Positions 35,901 to 47,900 of a DNA stretch of 64,000 nucleotides are shown here, piece by piece (the first letter of the stretch is position 1; each line of letters opens with the position of its first letter). The stretch comes from Trichopria drosophilae. Its lineage: Eukaryota; Arthropoda; Insecta; Hymenoptera; Diapriidae. The notes under the pieces are model-generated. The model made no database searches, was not told the DNA's origin, and saw only the letters and a program-made list of their open reading frames with translations. The DNA lies in the NCBI GenBank assembly GCA_030407085.1, contig CM059584.1, positions 101,121,001 through 101,185,000 of the forward strand, given 5' to 3'. The position numbers were made by a program, and so were the translations under genes.

Positions 35901-38900
35901 ACACGATTATTTAACCATACAATAATCTTCCACTAATATTCTGTGACAATGTAGTATTATATAAATACGATAAATTATAAAAACCATGATTTTTAAAATA
36001 TATAATGAAAAAAATTAATTATTGGAAAATAACGCATATTAAATATTATAGTTTCCTTCCGTTTTAAATGTTAAATCGAGGTATCTGGTATCTGGTGTAG
36101 AATAGTTAGTAGTAACTTACAGCATTTCATATCCTAGAGATACACGAATAATGGTAGCAACAACATATCTATGATAAACAAAAACTATCCAAAACATTTT
36201 GTTCAAACGCTTAGCTGAAAAATCGTCCATAATGAGATTAGCGAATATTAATGAGGTCGATGACTTCTTCGTTGTGTCATACGTTTATTTAGAATACCGT
36301 TCATGGAACTGACGGTCTACGTTGTCATATTGAAATTCAATTCTCGCGTAATCGTATCTTCAAGTAATGCAGCTTTTTAATAATCGCAGTATTATATGTT
36401 TTTATATAAATACTCGGCTGTTATACCGAGTGAAAGTAGTATACGAACGATAGGAATTATTATGCTCATAATTAATAAACAGTCGGTATCTGACATTGTA
36501 TAATATTTTGAAGCTATTATTTTAAGGGTTAACTTGCTAATGTTACTAAAACAGACCTGCAACATAATAATATCGTTATATATGTTGAATTTTACTTCTT
36601 ATTACATTTTAAACATTTGAATAGACTTTTAAAAATGTATGTCAAAGTATGGCTGTTGAAAAGAAGTTTTAATCGACAATTATTTTTATAAATTACATTT
36701 ATTTTATCTGTAAATTGTTATATTAATCATATTTTATACAGTTGTACATCTTCAGAAAACTACAAAAAACATATTTATGGATAATGATATACATGTTTAT
36801 GTTATGTAAGTCTCTCATTTGATTTTGAATTTTATTTTGACTTTCACCAAAAAGATAAATTTAAATAAAAACTAAACTGGGAAGTAATAAACATTATTTT
36901 TAAACATAAAATCTCTGGATCCAATTACAAACATTAAAAAGATACAATGATTTAACATTCATCTTTTTTTATCTAAACTGGTGTTTTTATTTTTTTCTCA
37001 TTCCTTTTTTTGGAAGCTTATAAATCGACCAGTTGAAAAAATAATCAATCCTTAAGATATCTTAACAGTGTCTAAAACTTTGTTTACTATCATTGTATTT
37101 CATGTTTTTTCATTAAAACTCATTAAAAAAACTCCATATCGACAAATCCACGAAAGTTGATATCTATATTACCAGCTGACGTATCAAAAGTCATCCCACA
37201 CCTTTAAAATATCGATTTGTTAGAAAACGTTGCGTAAAAAAATAACTTGTCCTTATTAATTTAATATAATAACTAAAATTTGAATGTCATTCGACAGATT
37301 TGCACGCGACGAATTTTCAGAAAAACTATTTAAAATGTCAGATAAACTATTAGAAAATATTAATCGAAATCATGAAGCGGAAATAACAAAAGTATATATA
37401 AAAACGGTTTAATTTCTAAATATGTTTAACGGAATTTATTTGAGTATTTTATTTATGTACTGAAATACGTTTGACATAAAATGCGTAAAGGACGACATAC
37501 TTTTATTGAACTTCCGCAGTAAACTCCAAATTAATGAAACAATCGTTGGCGTTATACAGTTTTGTAACGATTTATTTTCCATGCGGGTATGTAATTTGTA
37601 ATTCAGGACACTGATCAAGAGAAAAGTTCGACTGCTAACTTTTATCTTTTTTTCTGTTATATATACGTTTATTTATACAAAAATGAATGACATATTAAAA
37701 CAATTACTAATTAATTATTAAATAATCAATTGATTTTTTTATTGGTACTTTTTAATTTATAGAAAATTGTAAAACTCAAAAATGTAGATTTTTCTTTATT
37801 TTATAATTTATGATTTTTAAAATTTATAATTTATGATTAAAATATTTTATAAGATTATGAATAATGGAATTAATGTATCACGGAGTAAAAAATGTTTAAC
37901 TATGAAAATTTCCGATGTAATGTCCGAATTGCTATCTCAATTTTGAATAGACATAGTTAATGTCCCAGTAAACGAAAATCGATTGAAATGTAAAGGTACT
38001 AATTGAGTGATCGAATTCTGAATTCCATTTCCAAAACTTCTCCAATCCTTTTATATTCCGAGACATATTGAACCTATGTGGATCTATTTAATGTTTCTTC
38101 TTTGTACATATCTGAATACTTATTAAGTATAATTTACGTTATTGTTCATTTTTAATACTTAACACAACATTAAAATTCAGAATTTTTATTTTATGGTAAT
38201 TCTACAAACAATCATCAGAAGTATAATTCAAATATTTAAAAAAAATTCGAAATATAATTATTTTTTTAAATAATATTTAAGTTCATTCTACTTAACGAGT
38301 AAATAATAATCAATAATAATTAATAAAATAAGACGCTCAGCCTTCATTTTTTGCATAAATCAGTAATGATTAATAAAAAACGTAAGTAACAAATACCATC
38401 TTTCGCAAAAATTTTCAAAAATCTCTACACTGTACAAGACGAGTTTCTGAATTCGGGGGTACAAATATTGGAAAAAATGAAATTCTCATCGTCAGCATAA
38501 GGCGTAATTATTTATGATTATTTTTTAATAAATTTTTGTGTACTGGAATACACAGAAAGAAAGAAAATAGTTAATGGAATCATTTTATAATAGTAAAACG
38601 CTTTAAGACAAAAAGTAGTTCAGTTAACTATCCCATAGTAAATCGTACAATAAAATTGTTCCATTTACCATTCTCGGGTACTAAAATCATTCGTACATAA
38701 CCTCAAACATCAACTATAACCTTTCTTGTTGTCAATTCTACTATTACGTATATGTTAAATTCGTTTCAACTAAAATGGAACCAAAATGGTTCCATTAATC
38801 CTTTTTTTTTCTCTGGGCAAGTTTCTGTTTATTCGAATACTAACAAGTTTTTTATTTTAATTTAGAAAATGTGCGCTTAAATTAAGAAAGATGTAGACAA

Positions 38901-41900
38901 AGAAAGAAAGTAAATGATAAGAAATTTTACTTAAATGTATTAATTTTCCCTCCGTGTATGAGTATGAATGAATAATTTAATTATTGGCATTAAAATAAAA
39001 TTATAAATCGAATATTTCATAAAACCGATGTTTACAGGCGTTGATTCAAGAGATGAAGGCAAACGAGACAGCAAAGGAAGACCTGCAAGAAAAGAACGAG
39101 ATGGAGAAAAAGATGAGTTCGATGCGTTCGCTCAAGCTCGGAAAGCCAGCAACGATAACAGCAAACGGTAAGGAAAGTTAACGATTTATTAATTAAAATT
39201 ATAAAAAACGTAATTTGTAGCAATATAATGTAAATGTATTACATTTTGCTGAACTACTATGGCAAAATGTTTAATTGTCATAATGACGAATGATTGTATT
39301 GTTGTGTTGTAATTGCAAGTTATTGTATTTTTGTCTTGTAATTTTTTTATTTTTGAAAAAATGCAAATAAAAATCGAGGGATTCGCCGCGCCGGGACTTG
39401 AACCCAGGAAGTATTGTTTGGTCGGTCGAATATTTTTTTAATAATATTTTTTGTTCGAAATCCATTCGTCACTTTGAAATGTATAATTAAATTTTATCTG
39501 AAATGCGCCCCCATGCTAGTTAGTCGATTCACGGTTGACGTCACGCACGCAATCGACATATGTCACATTATACATACATAAAAATGGGGATACGTTTTCA
39601 TTTAGTTTATTAAGAAAAGCCCTAATGAATTCTTAAACTACCACACAAATAGCCAAAATAATCCATAAAACATCAATGACAACAAAATTTGAATACAGAA
39701 AAATGTACACGTTGAGAAGAGAAATGTAAATATTGCTTTAAATCCGAGAAATTTTACCAAGTGACGAAGTAAAGTTATGACACATAGGGTTTTTAGGGAA
39801 TTTCTGCCATTACATTGGAGTAGATGTTACATGGAAAAATGTAAAATATGTCTTAACGTTTTAGACTGTTTGCCAAAAGAAACGCAGTTAACACTTGAAT
39901 AAATATATATATTACTCCGCCGTTTGGGTAATCTTCAACGCCGAAGGATATATTTACTTCTACATAGAATAGAAAGTACCTTACAGTATGGGATTTTTGC
40001 TGTAAATTTCGGAATTCTCGCTAGAATTACTGTAAAATTTACTCGAACCATTGGGTAATTATCGACGCCGTCTATAAGAAAAATGTAAATAAAAGAACAA
40101 ACATGAAAGCCCGATTGCAATGTAGAGATATTAGAGGATCATGGTGACGGGGAAAGGGTATCATAGACGAATAATTATTATTATCTAATACATTTATATA
40201 AATGCATATTACCCAGACTTAAATTTACAAAGAAACGCAAGAACGCACGCACAGTCGCCATCACGCAACGCTTATACATTATAAAAATCACAATAATCGT
40301 TGAAAATAGCAACGAAAACGTTTTTTTCGACCGTCTTAATTTTAAATTAAATAATAATTAATAATATTTCTTGGTTCCAAGAAATATTATAAAAAGACAC
40401 AAAACCCATTTATATGTAAATCAATTTAAATACAGATATGAATATTCCAAAGTGAAGGTTTTGTCGCGATTACCATAAAAAATCCGGCGATGTTCATCTT
40501 TTTACCATCTTCGTGTTTTCAATCGAAAACCAAAAAAATTATGTTAATTAAAAAAAATTTTTATATTATTAGTTAATTGACCTGTAACACCAAGAAATAT
40601 TATTAATTATTATTTAGCTTATACATTATATTCGACTAAATTTTGGAACTTGCATATATACACAATAACTCGCGGACTGTACCACTTTCGCGAAACAGGC
40701 CGTCTGTTATGAAGCGAGTGAACTAATTCCCGCGAATATTCGAAATTTGTTACTGATGTGTACATGCTGATAGAAGATTTTTTGGTTTTAAGGCTGTATT
40801 GCCCGTTTATTTGCCTGAACTTCTTGATTTTAATTTCTTGCGTGCCAAGACATCTTTTATTTTTATAAATGTATGTATGTCATGTATATAAAAGAACAAA
40901 ACACGGGGGTTGCGGGATATGCATATGTATATATCAAGCAGCTAATGTAGTATGGGTATACGTAGCGTACATACAAGCCGCGAGCCGAAGTTAAGAAAAA
41001 ATTTCCGAATGGTTCAAATAAAATATGCCGAACAAAAGGATACATTTTCTTCCTTCACATGTAAATTCTTCTGAATTTAAAGTACATTTTGCTTTGTTTA
41101 ATGTAAATATTTCATTAAAGTTAGTAGGTTTTATTTTTCTATATACAGTAAATACTCCATTAAAAGAAGAGTATTTTATACATTATTAGCGGCAATGTTT
41201 CCAATGTTAAAGATAAAATATCTCGTAATATACAGAGGACTTTCTCTCCATCACGTTACTTTCCAGAGAAGAGTAAAAATTACTCGAAGAAAATGTATAA
41301 AATGATCCAATTATTGTAAAACGCACTAAAAATTATGGAAAATCCAAAAATTACCAAACACAAAGTAATTTTTCCTGTCTTTTGTGTAATATTTACATTT
41401 CTCTTCTCCCCGTGTAGTATAAAAAGTTATACATTTTTTAATTATTAATATATTATAAAATACTACTAATAATTCTGCAGTATTTAATTATAACTTGTTT
41501 TAAATATATCGTGAACAATTTTCAAAATAACTTTGATTAAATTGTACTTTACATCATAATTATGGTTCTACAGCATGGTACTGAAGTCTTTCTTTTGTTC
41601 CAGCAGTAGACAAGGAAGTACAGAAGAAGGTGCTGAAGGAGGAGCGCATCATTCGGCCCTCGGAGTAAGTAGACAGTTTATATTTGCATAAAATTAATCG
41701 ATTGAATGTAAAATGATTTTATACACCAGTAAAGTATTAAGTTACACAAATTCTCAGAACGAATTAATTTAAAAAGTATATTTTGCTTATTTTTTGCAAT
41801 ACTACCTTTCGTCGTCGTGTTTCATACAGTTATGTTTCGCGTCTGCTATTTCTGCATACAATAGAATTATTAAGAAACAGAATACCATTACGGACATAAG

Positions 41901-44900
41901 CAAAATCAACTTAAGAAAATGCATATATAAACTCACGGAAATAAAAAACCGGTTAAACAATTATTATAAATAAACAAAAAGAATTTATTTTATATACATA
42001 ATAGGTTTTAATTAATATATTTTTAAACACACACCACGAAATAATAGAAATCATAAAAGCAGCGATGTTGCTGAATTCAAAGTAGTCGCTAATTGGTATA
42101 ACTCGTCATATATTTTCTTTAAAGAATTTTAAGAAAATATTAAATTAAAACAGTTATCGAAGCATCTCTGTGTAGTAATCACAATATACTTATGGCAGTT
42201 TTATAATTAATACAGCAGTGTTATAAACATTGATGGAATTCATTTCTTTGATTTTGATCGAATTTGAGGTTAGATTCTTAAAGTACAAGATTGCAGAACC
42301 AGCAGGGTATGGCGAAATTTATAGAATAAATTCAAAATCGCGAAAAAAAATGTGTACATGGATATTTTTGGGTTAGTCCGTCACAAATTAAGTTACAACT
42401 TAAGATGGCGGAACTATTATGGCCTATCAAATTTCATGAAATAACCCAAAATCATACGAGAGTTTATCGTAAGAAAATTGATTGTTTACGGCCATTAGTG
42501 TTTCATATGCACTACAGCTCCAACCACGCGTTTTTTTTTTTACGTGAAATAGATTTAATGAATGGAAGCAATCAATTTTCTTTCAGAGAAACCTCCATAT
42601 AAATATTATCACATAATTTTGGGATGTTTCATGAAATTCGGTCGTCTCAATTTCGCCTCAAGTTTGTGCTGAATGACCCCAAAAACTCTTGTATGTACTT
42701 TTTCTCGAAGTATTCTATGAATTTCGTTGTAGAAAAATGTTTAAATATGTTACGTAATCTATGATTTATGTATACATAAAATTATTGTGGGTAAGACCAT
42801 CTTTGCCTAAAATGAATAACATTTTTTAACAGATAAACTAAACTGTCGCCTTAAAAAAGGGATTATTCCAAACCTAATAAACTATAAATGAAGATTCGAT
42901 TTTTGTCATAAGTTTTTCGAATACATTTTTTTCGCCTTGAACATTTTTTAAAAATATTGGCATTGAAGTATTGAAATATATGAGTTTTTGCTAGAAGTGT
43001 TGGATGGTTGAATTTATGTTGTTGAATATAACTCCACCCAGATATATTTTTTTAGATGTTTTATATCTACTATGTCAGTAGAAAGTATATGATAACGATT
43101 TTATTTACAAACTTCATCATCAGCAATAATAAGTTTACATAATTTGTATACACGCAATGTTTAATATTTATCTATTCCAGTACTTTCATCACGGTAGAAT
43201 TTCATTTTAATATGAAGTCAAATTTGACTATTGCTCAATTTCCACTCGTTGGTGAAATTCACTATAATGAAGTAACTTTCACATTAAGAGAATTTAGAGT
43301 AAATAAACATTAATTTCATCTTTATCAATATATTTTATACAAAAATATTCAAATTAACTTTTGTATCATTTTATCTCGTATTTTATAAACAAGTTTTGAA
43401 ACTTCTGACAAGAAAGTTTCGTAAAATTAATAACTACCATTGGCTCATAGCCTAAATGTACAATAAAATATATGTATAAAAGAAAATTAATCGTTAATAC
43501 ATATTAAATTAATACATATGAAATTAAATCAGAAAAACTAATTACAAATTCCATTTTCTATACTTTTACATGTATTTTCATGCTGTGCGGATTCATTACT
43601 CGTGTTCGTGAAACGTCCACCAGATGGCGCTCCGGGCCACCTAACATGACGAATTATAAGATAAAGAGTACAATATTAAATGACACTCTAGACAAATTTT
43701 CAGAATATTTTACAAACAAGAACATTTTTTTGGCAGAAAGACAAAAATGTAGGACAGTTTTCTGCACTAATCTTTAAATATGATGTACCTCAATTGTTTG
43801 CCAGGCAAAACTAATTATTTTCCATCAACTAAAATTGCTGTATCACATTAAATTCAACTTTTCTGAATACGGATTCCTAAATATTAAAAGTATCGCGGAA
43901 TCACTCATATAATATTAAAAATAGTAGAAATGGCTATAGCGTTTAGTAATGTTATTTACGTTTATTGTAGAATATCCTCTTACTGGAATCGATAGTTCAT
44001 TTGACTACTTTCAATAGTTATACTAATACAATTTACTATCTCAATTTACAATCCCACAAGTTTATTGATGCGAACAAAATCACAAAAACCCGAACCAAAT
44101 TTTGATAATTTTTTATTTATTATTTTTTGAACTGATTAGAATTCAATTCTGACTATAGCAATCGAAAGAGCACCTGGACAAATAGTACAATAAGCAAGTT
44201 TGGAATGTTTAGTTCAATTTTAAACTGTAGAAAATAAGGCTCAAACCTCAAGTATTGTGCATTTAACAGGTTAATCGCTGAAGTTACAGAAAATAGTATA
44301 AACATTGACCTACGTCAGTTACCTACGATTTGCATACAATTTACATTTGAAACATTGCATACGTAATCAAAAGGCAGTATTTTGAACTCGTCATTATCGA
44401 AATTTAAAGTAACCAAAATCAAAACTTTCAATTGCAGAATGCAAAGATAGAAATGTAGATATTAAAAGTATTTTTTTGAAACGAAACTATTTATAAATCA
44501 GTGCATACAAAAACGAATAATTGGAATTAAATACATCAAATAACATCAACAGCTTTTATAAAATTGTAATCAAAACAATTGGCTGCTCATTTATTAAAGA
44601 ACTTGGCAGAATACCTTTAGAAATTCAATTAAAGAACACAAAGGAAATATATTTACGTGAAATGAAGATAATTTTACTGGCTTGATAAATCACGGTTTAG
44701 AAACGGAACATGATTCTTATCACAAATATACAAATATTTTTGTCGCGATTTGCAATCTTTAATTTAGCGGATTTGTAAATCGATATATATTATAATAACT
44801 GGCCACCTGATGGCTCTGTTAGTTCTTGTATAAGTTTGGCAACAAAGCGAGCAATTTTCGACTCTGTTCCGTTTTCCGGTTCTCGCACGTTTTTAGTTAG

Positions 44901-47900
44901 TTCGAACTTGGTCACGGCTCTATACGCATCTGTTGATACCGCGCACCGTGTACGAAGATCGCGTCGTATACACATTGCGATTAATTATAACGCGTAGTTA
45001 CTTGTGTCTTTCTTAGTGAAAAAATAAAGCGAACATTGGGTTATTGAAGAGTGCTATATTTTCTTGACCCTACCAACTCCTGCCTGCATACACTCATCAA
45101 AGATTTTCTGCATTTACATTGTCGCGTGTTCGATAACGCAACAATTTTATTAAAAAAAAAGAATTTTAAAAAACGTAATCTTGAACTTTTCATTAAAAAT
45201 GTAAACATTATTGTTAATATCAGACTAGATATGTCAAATTTACCAATATAAAGTGTCTTCCAGAACTCCCACATAATATTGCAGAGGGTGAATCTTGACA
45301 TCATTCTGAGAAAAAAAGTTTAATACCAAAATCGGATCTGAAGCTCAGAATTTGAGTGGAGCCATTGAAGTTTTAAAAAAAATAATAGTTTTTATGCAAT
45401 AACTCAGCTCGTATTAAAGTTACTTTAACGAATGATGACTGATTTTGAAAGTTTTTTATAGCGCTACAAATTACCTTTTAGAGCCTATGAATACAACGAA
45501 TATTTCGTCAGTTATCGACCTAAAAAATTGTAAAAATGGTCTTTTTTGCTATTTTTCGCGTCTAATTCATTTCCGTAAAATCATTCCAAAATATCATATA
45601 CAACAGCGTTGTAGAGCTTGAAAAGGCGAAGAATTTGCCCTCTCATACGTTTTGTTTTGACAAAAATTGAGCCCGTGGGGAGACGTTAAAAATCAGAAAA
45701 TAGGCGAAAAACATGCTTCAGCAATGCCAAATCCATTTTTCACATGTTTGCTGATTTTTAACGTCTTCCCACGGACTGAATTTTTATCAAAACGAAAGGT
45801 ATGAGAGGGCGAATTCTTCGCCTTTTCAAGCTCTCCAACGTTGTTTATATGAGTTAGACGCAAAAAACTGAAAAAGAAAGTCATTTTTACCCTTTTTAGG
45901 TCGATAACTGGCGAAATATACATTGCAGGTCATATGCTCTATATAAGGTAAGTTGTAGCGCTATAAAAAAAACCTTCAAAATCAGTCATCATTCGTTAAA
46001 GTAACATTAAAACGAGCCGAGTTATTGCAAAAAAACTATTATTTGTTTTAAAACATCAATGGTTCGCCACTTAAATTCTGAGCTTCAGATCCGATTTTGA
46101 AACTTTCTTGCTCAAAATGATGTTAGGATTCACCCCCTGCAATATTATTCAGGAGTTCTGGGACACCCTGTATAATGTCCTTGCTACTTAAGAGAAAATT
46201 CGCCATAATTTTAGTTAACAAATTCAAATCGAATTCATTTTATTCTCGGTACTAACCACACATATGTAATGTATCTGCAAACAGTATAAATAGAACTCGA
46301 ACGGTTATGTTAATTACATACTGAAGACGACTTAAATTATAGACGATGAAACGTCTACATCAATTTTTCTCTTGCGAATTTTCTTTATATTACATCTTTT
46401 TATATTACCTTCCGAATTTAAAGAAAGAATAGTCTGTATAATCAAAATGACGAAAAATACTTGTATTTGAAACTACAAAAATGGATTTTAGACAATTTGA
46501 TAAAATATTTTAATGGAATACGTTTATAAAATTATATTTCAATCAAAATTTCTTGACTGTTGATATCAGTAAATACATAAATAAAAACGAAGGTAAATAA
46601 AATCAAAATTCACACAAATTTACGTTTTGGTTTCAATATGACCATCTTTAGAATCCTTTAATAAAATTATAAAAATTTAACCATAAAATTTACAAATATA
46701 TAAAACTTAAATTTATAAATAACACAATAAAGTCTCACCAATTAAATTTGTCCAATCAAATAAACATTCATCATTTTTTACACAGTTTTTTTTGTACGTT
46801 TTTTTGTTCCATTTCAGATCCAATCTAAAAAAGACAAATCTTTTATAAAAGAAAATTTATAAAAAAGTATAACCAAATGTATATTTTTAATGGACAATTT
46901 TAAAATTAAAGAAAAAAATATCATTTTAAAAATTGAAAAAGTAAAAAATTATTAAAAAAATGAAGCTGAAACTAGCAGCGGATTCACAGCAGCGGATTCA
47001 AATTTCGCGTTTCAGTATGAATTTTGTTTGACAACATCCCAAATGATCAAAAACCGACGCAGTAGTAGGGAAAACCCATTAAAAAATTTCCCACTAACTT
47101 TTAACCATTGTTTATAACAATTTCTAACAGCTAATTCACTCAAAACCGGTCAGACTAGCTCGTTTCAAATTGAAATTCGCTAGAGCCTTAGTAGTGATAC
47201 TTGAAACCGATTAGCTGTGGCAGAAAAAATTTAAAAAATTTCCGTCTATTGTTTATAACAATTTTTCACTCTCCAGCAGCGGATTCACATTAAGATGTCC
47301 AGCTTTGCTCGTTTCAAGCTGGAATTCGCTAGAGAGCTTAGTAGTGGATCTTGAAACCGAGTGGCTCTGGCAGAAAAAATTAAAAAAATATCCGTCTATT
47401 GTTAACAATGTGTATAAACAATACACGGAAATTTTTTAAATTTTTTTCTGCCAGAGCTAATCGGTTTCAAGCATCACTACTAAGGCCTCTAGCGAATTCC
47501 AGCTTGAAACGAGCAAAGCTGGACATCTTAATGTGAATCCGCTGCTGGAGAGTGAAAAATTGTTATAAACAATAGACGGACATTTTTTAAATTTTTTCTG
47601 CCAGAGCTAATCAGTTTCAAGTATCGCTACTAAGGTCTCTAGCGAATTTCAATTTGAAACGAGCTAGTCTGACCGGTTTTGAGTGAATTAGCTGCTGGGA
47701 ATTGTTATAAACAATGGTTAAATGTTAGTGGGAAATTTTTTAATGGGTTTTCCCTACTACAGCGTCGGTTTTTTATCACTTGGGATGTTGTCAAACAAAA
47801 TTCATACTGAAACGCGAAATTTGAATCCGCTGCTAGTTTCAGCTTCATATTAAAAAATATGAAAAACGTATTTAATATATTTACTTACTCTTTCGATATA

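Larger units (their letters stand above)
34236..39037 (+). other. Tom1 intron 5 (4.8 kb)
   Basis: Holds two GGCCGGGGAAC MITEs (34486, 35543), a short GTGTCTCATTTCA hairpin (about 35006-35052), an AAGATGGCGG-family unit (about 35090-35250) and a MITE at 38551. From 35945 to 38545 the sequence is very AT-rich with nothing recognisable. Confidence 0.7.
39168..41603 (+). other. Tom1 intron 6 (2.4 kb)
   Basis: Carries a tRNA-like fragment (39377), a pair of inverted ends that could bound a 1.7-kb element (39706-41416) and an inverted AATATTTCTTGG pair (40346-40616). Nothing else recognised. Confidence 0.65.
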
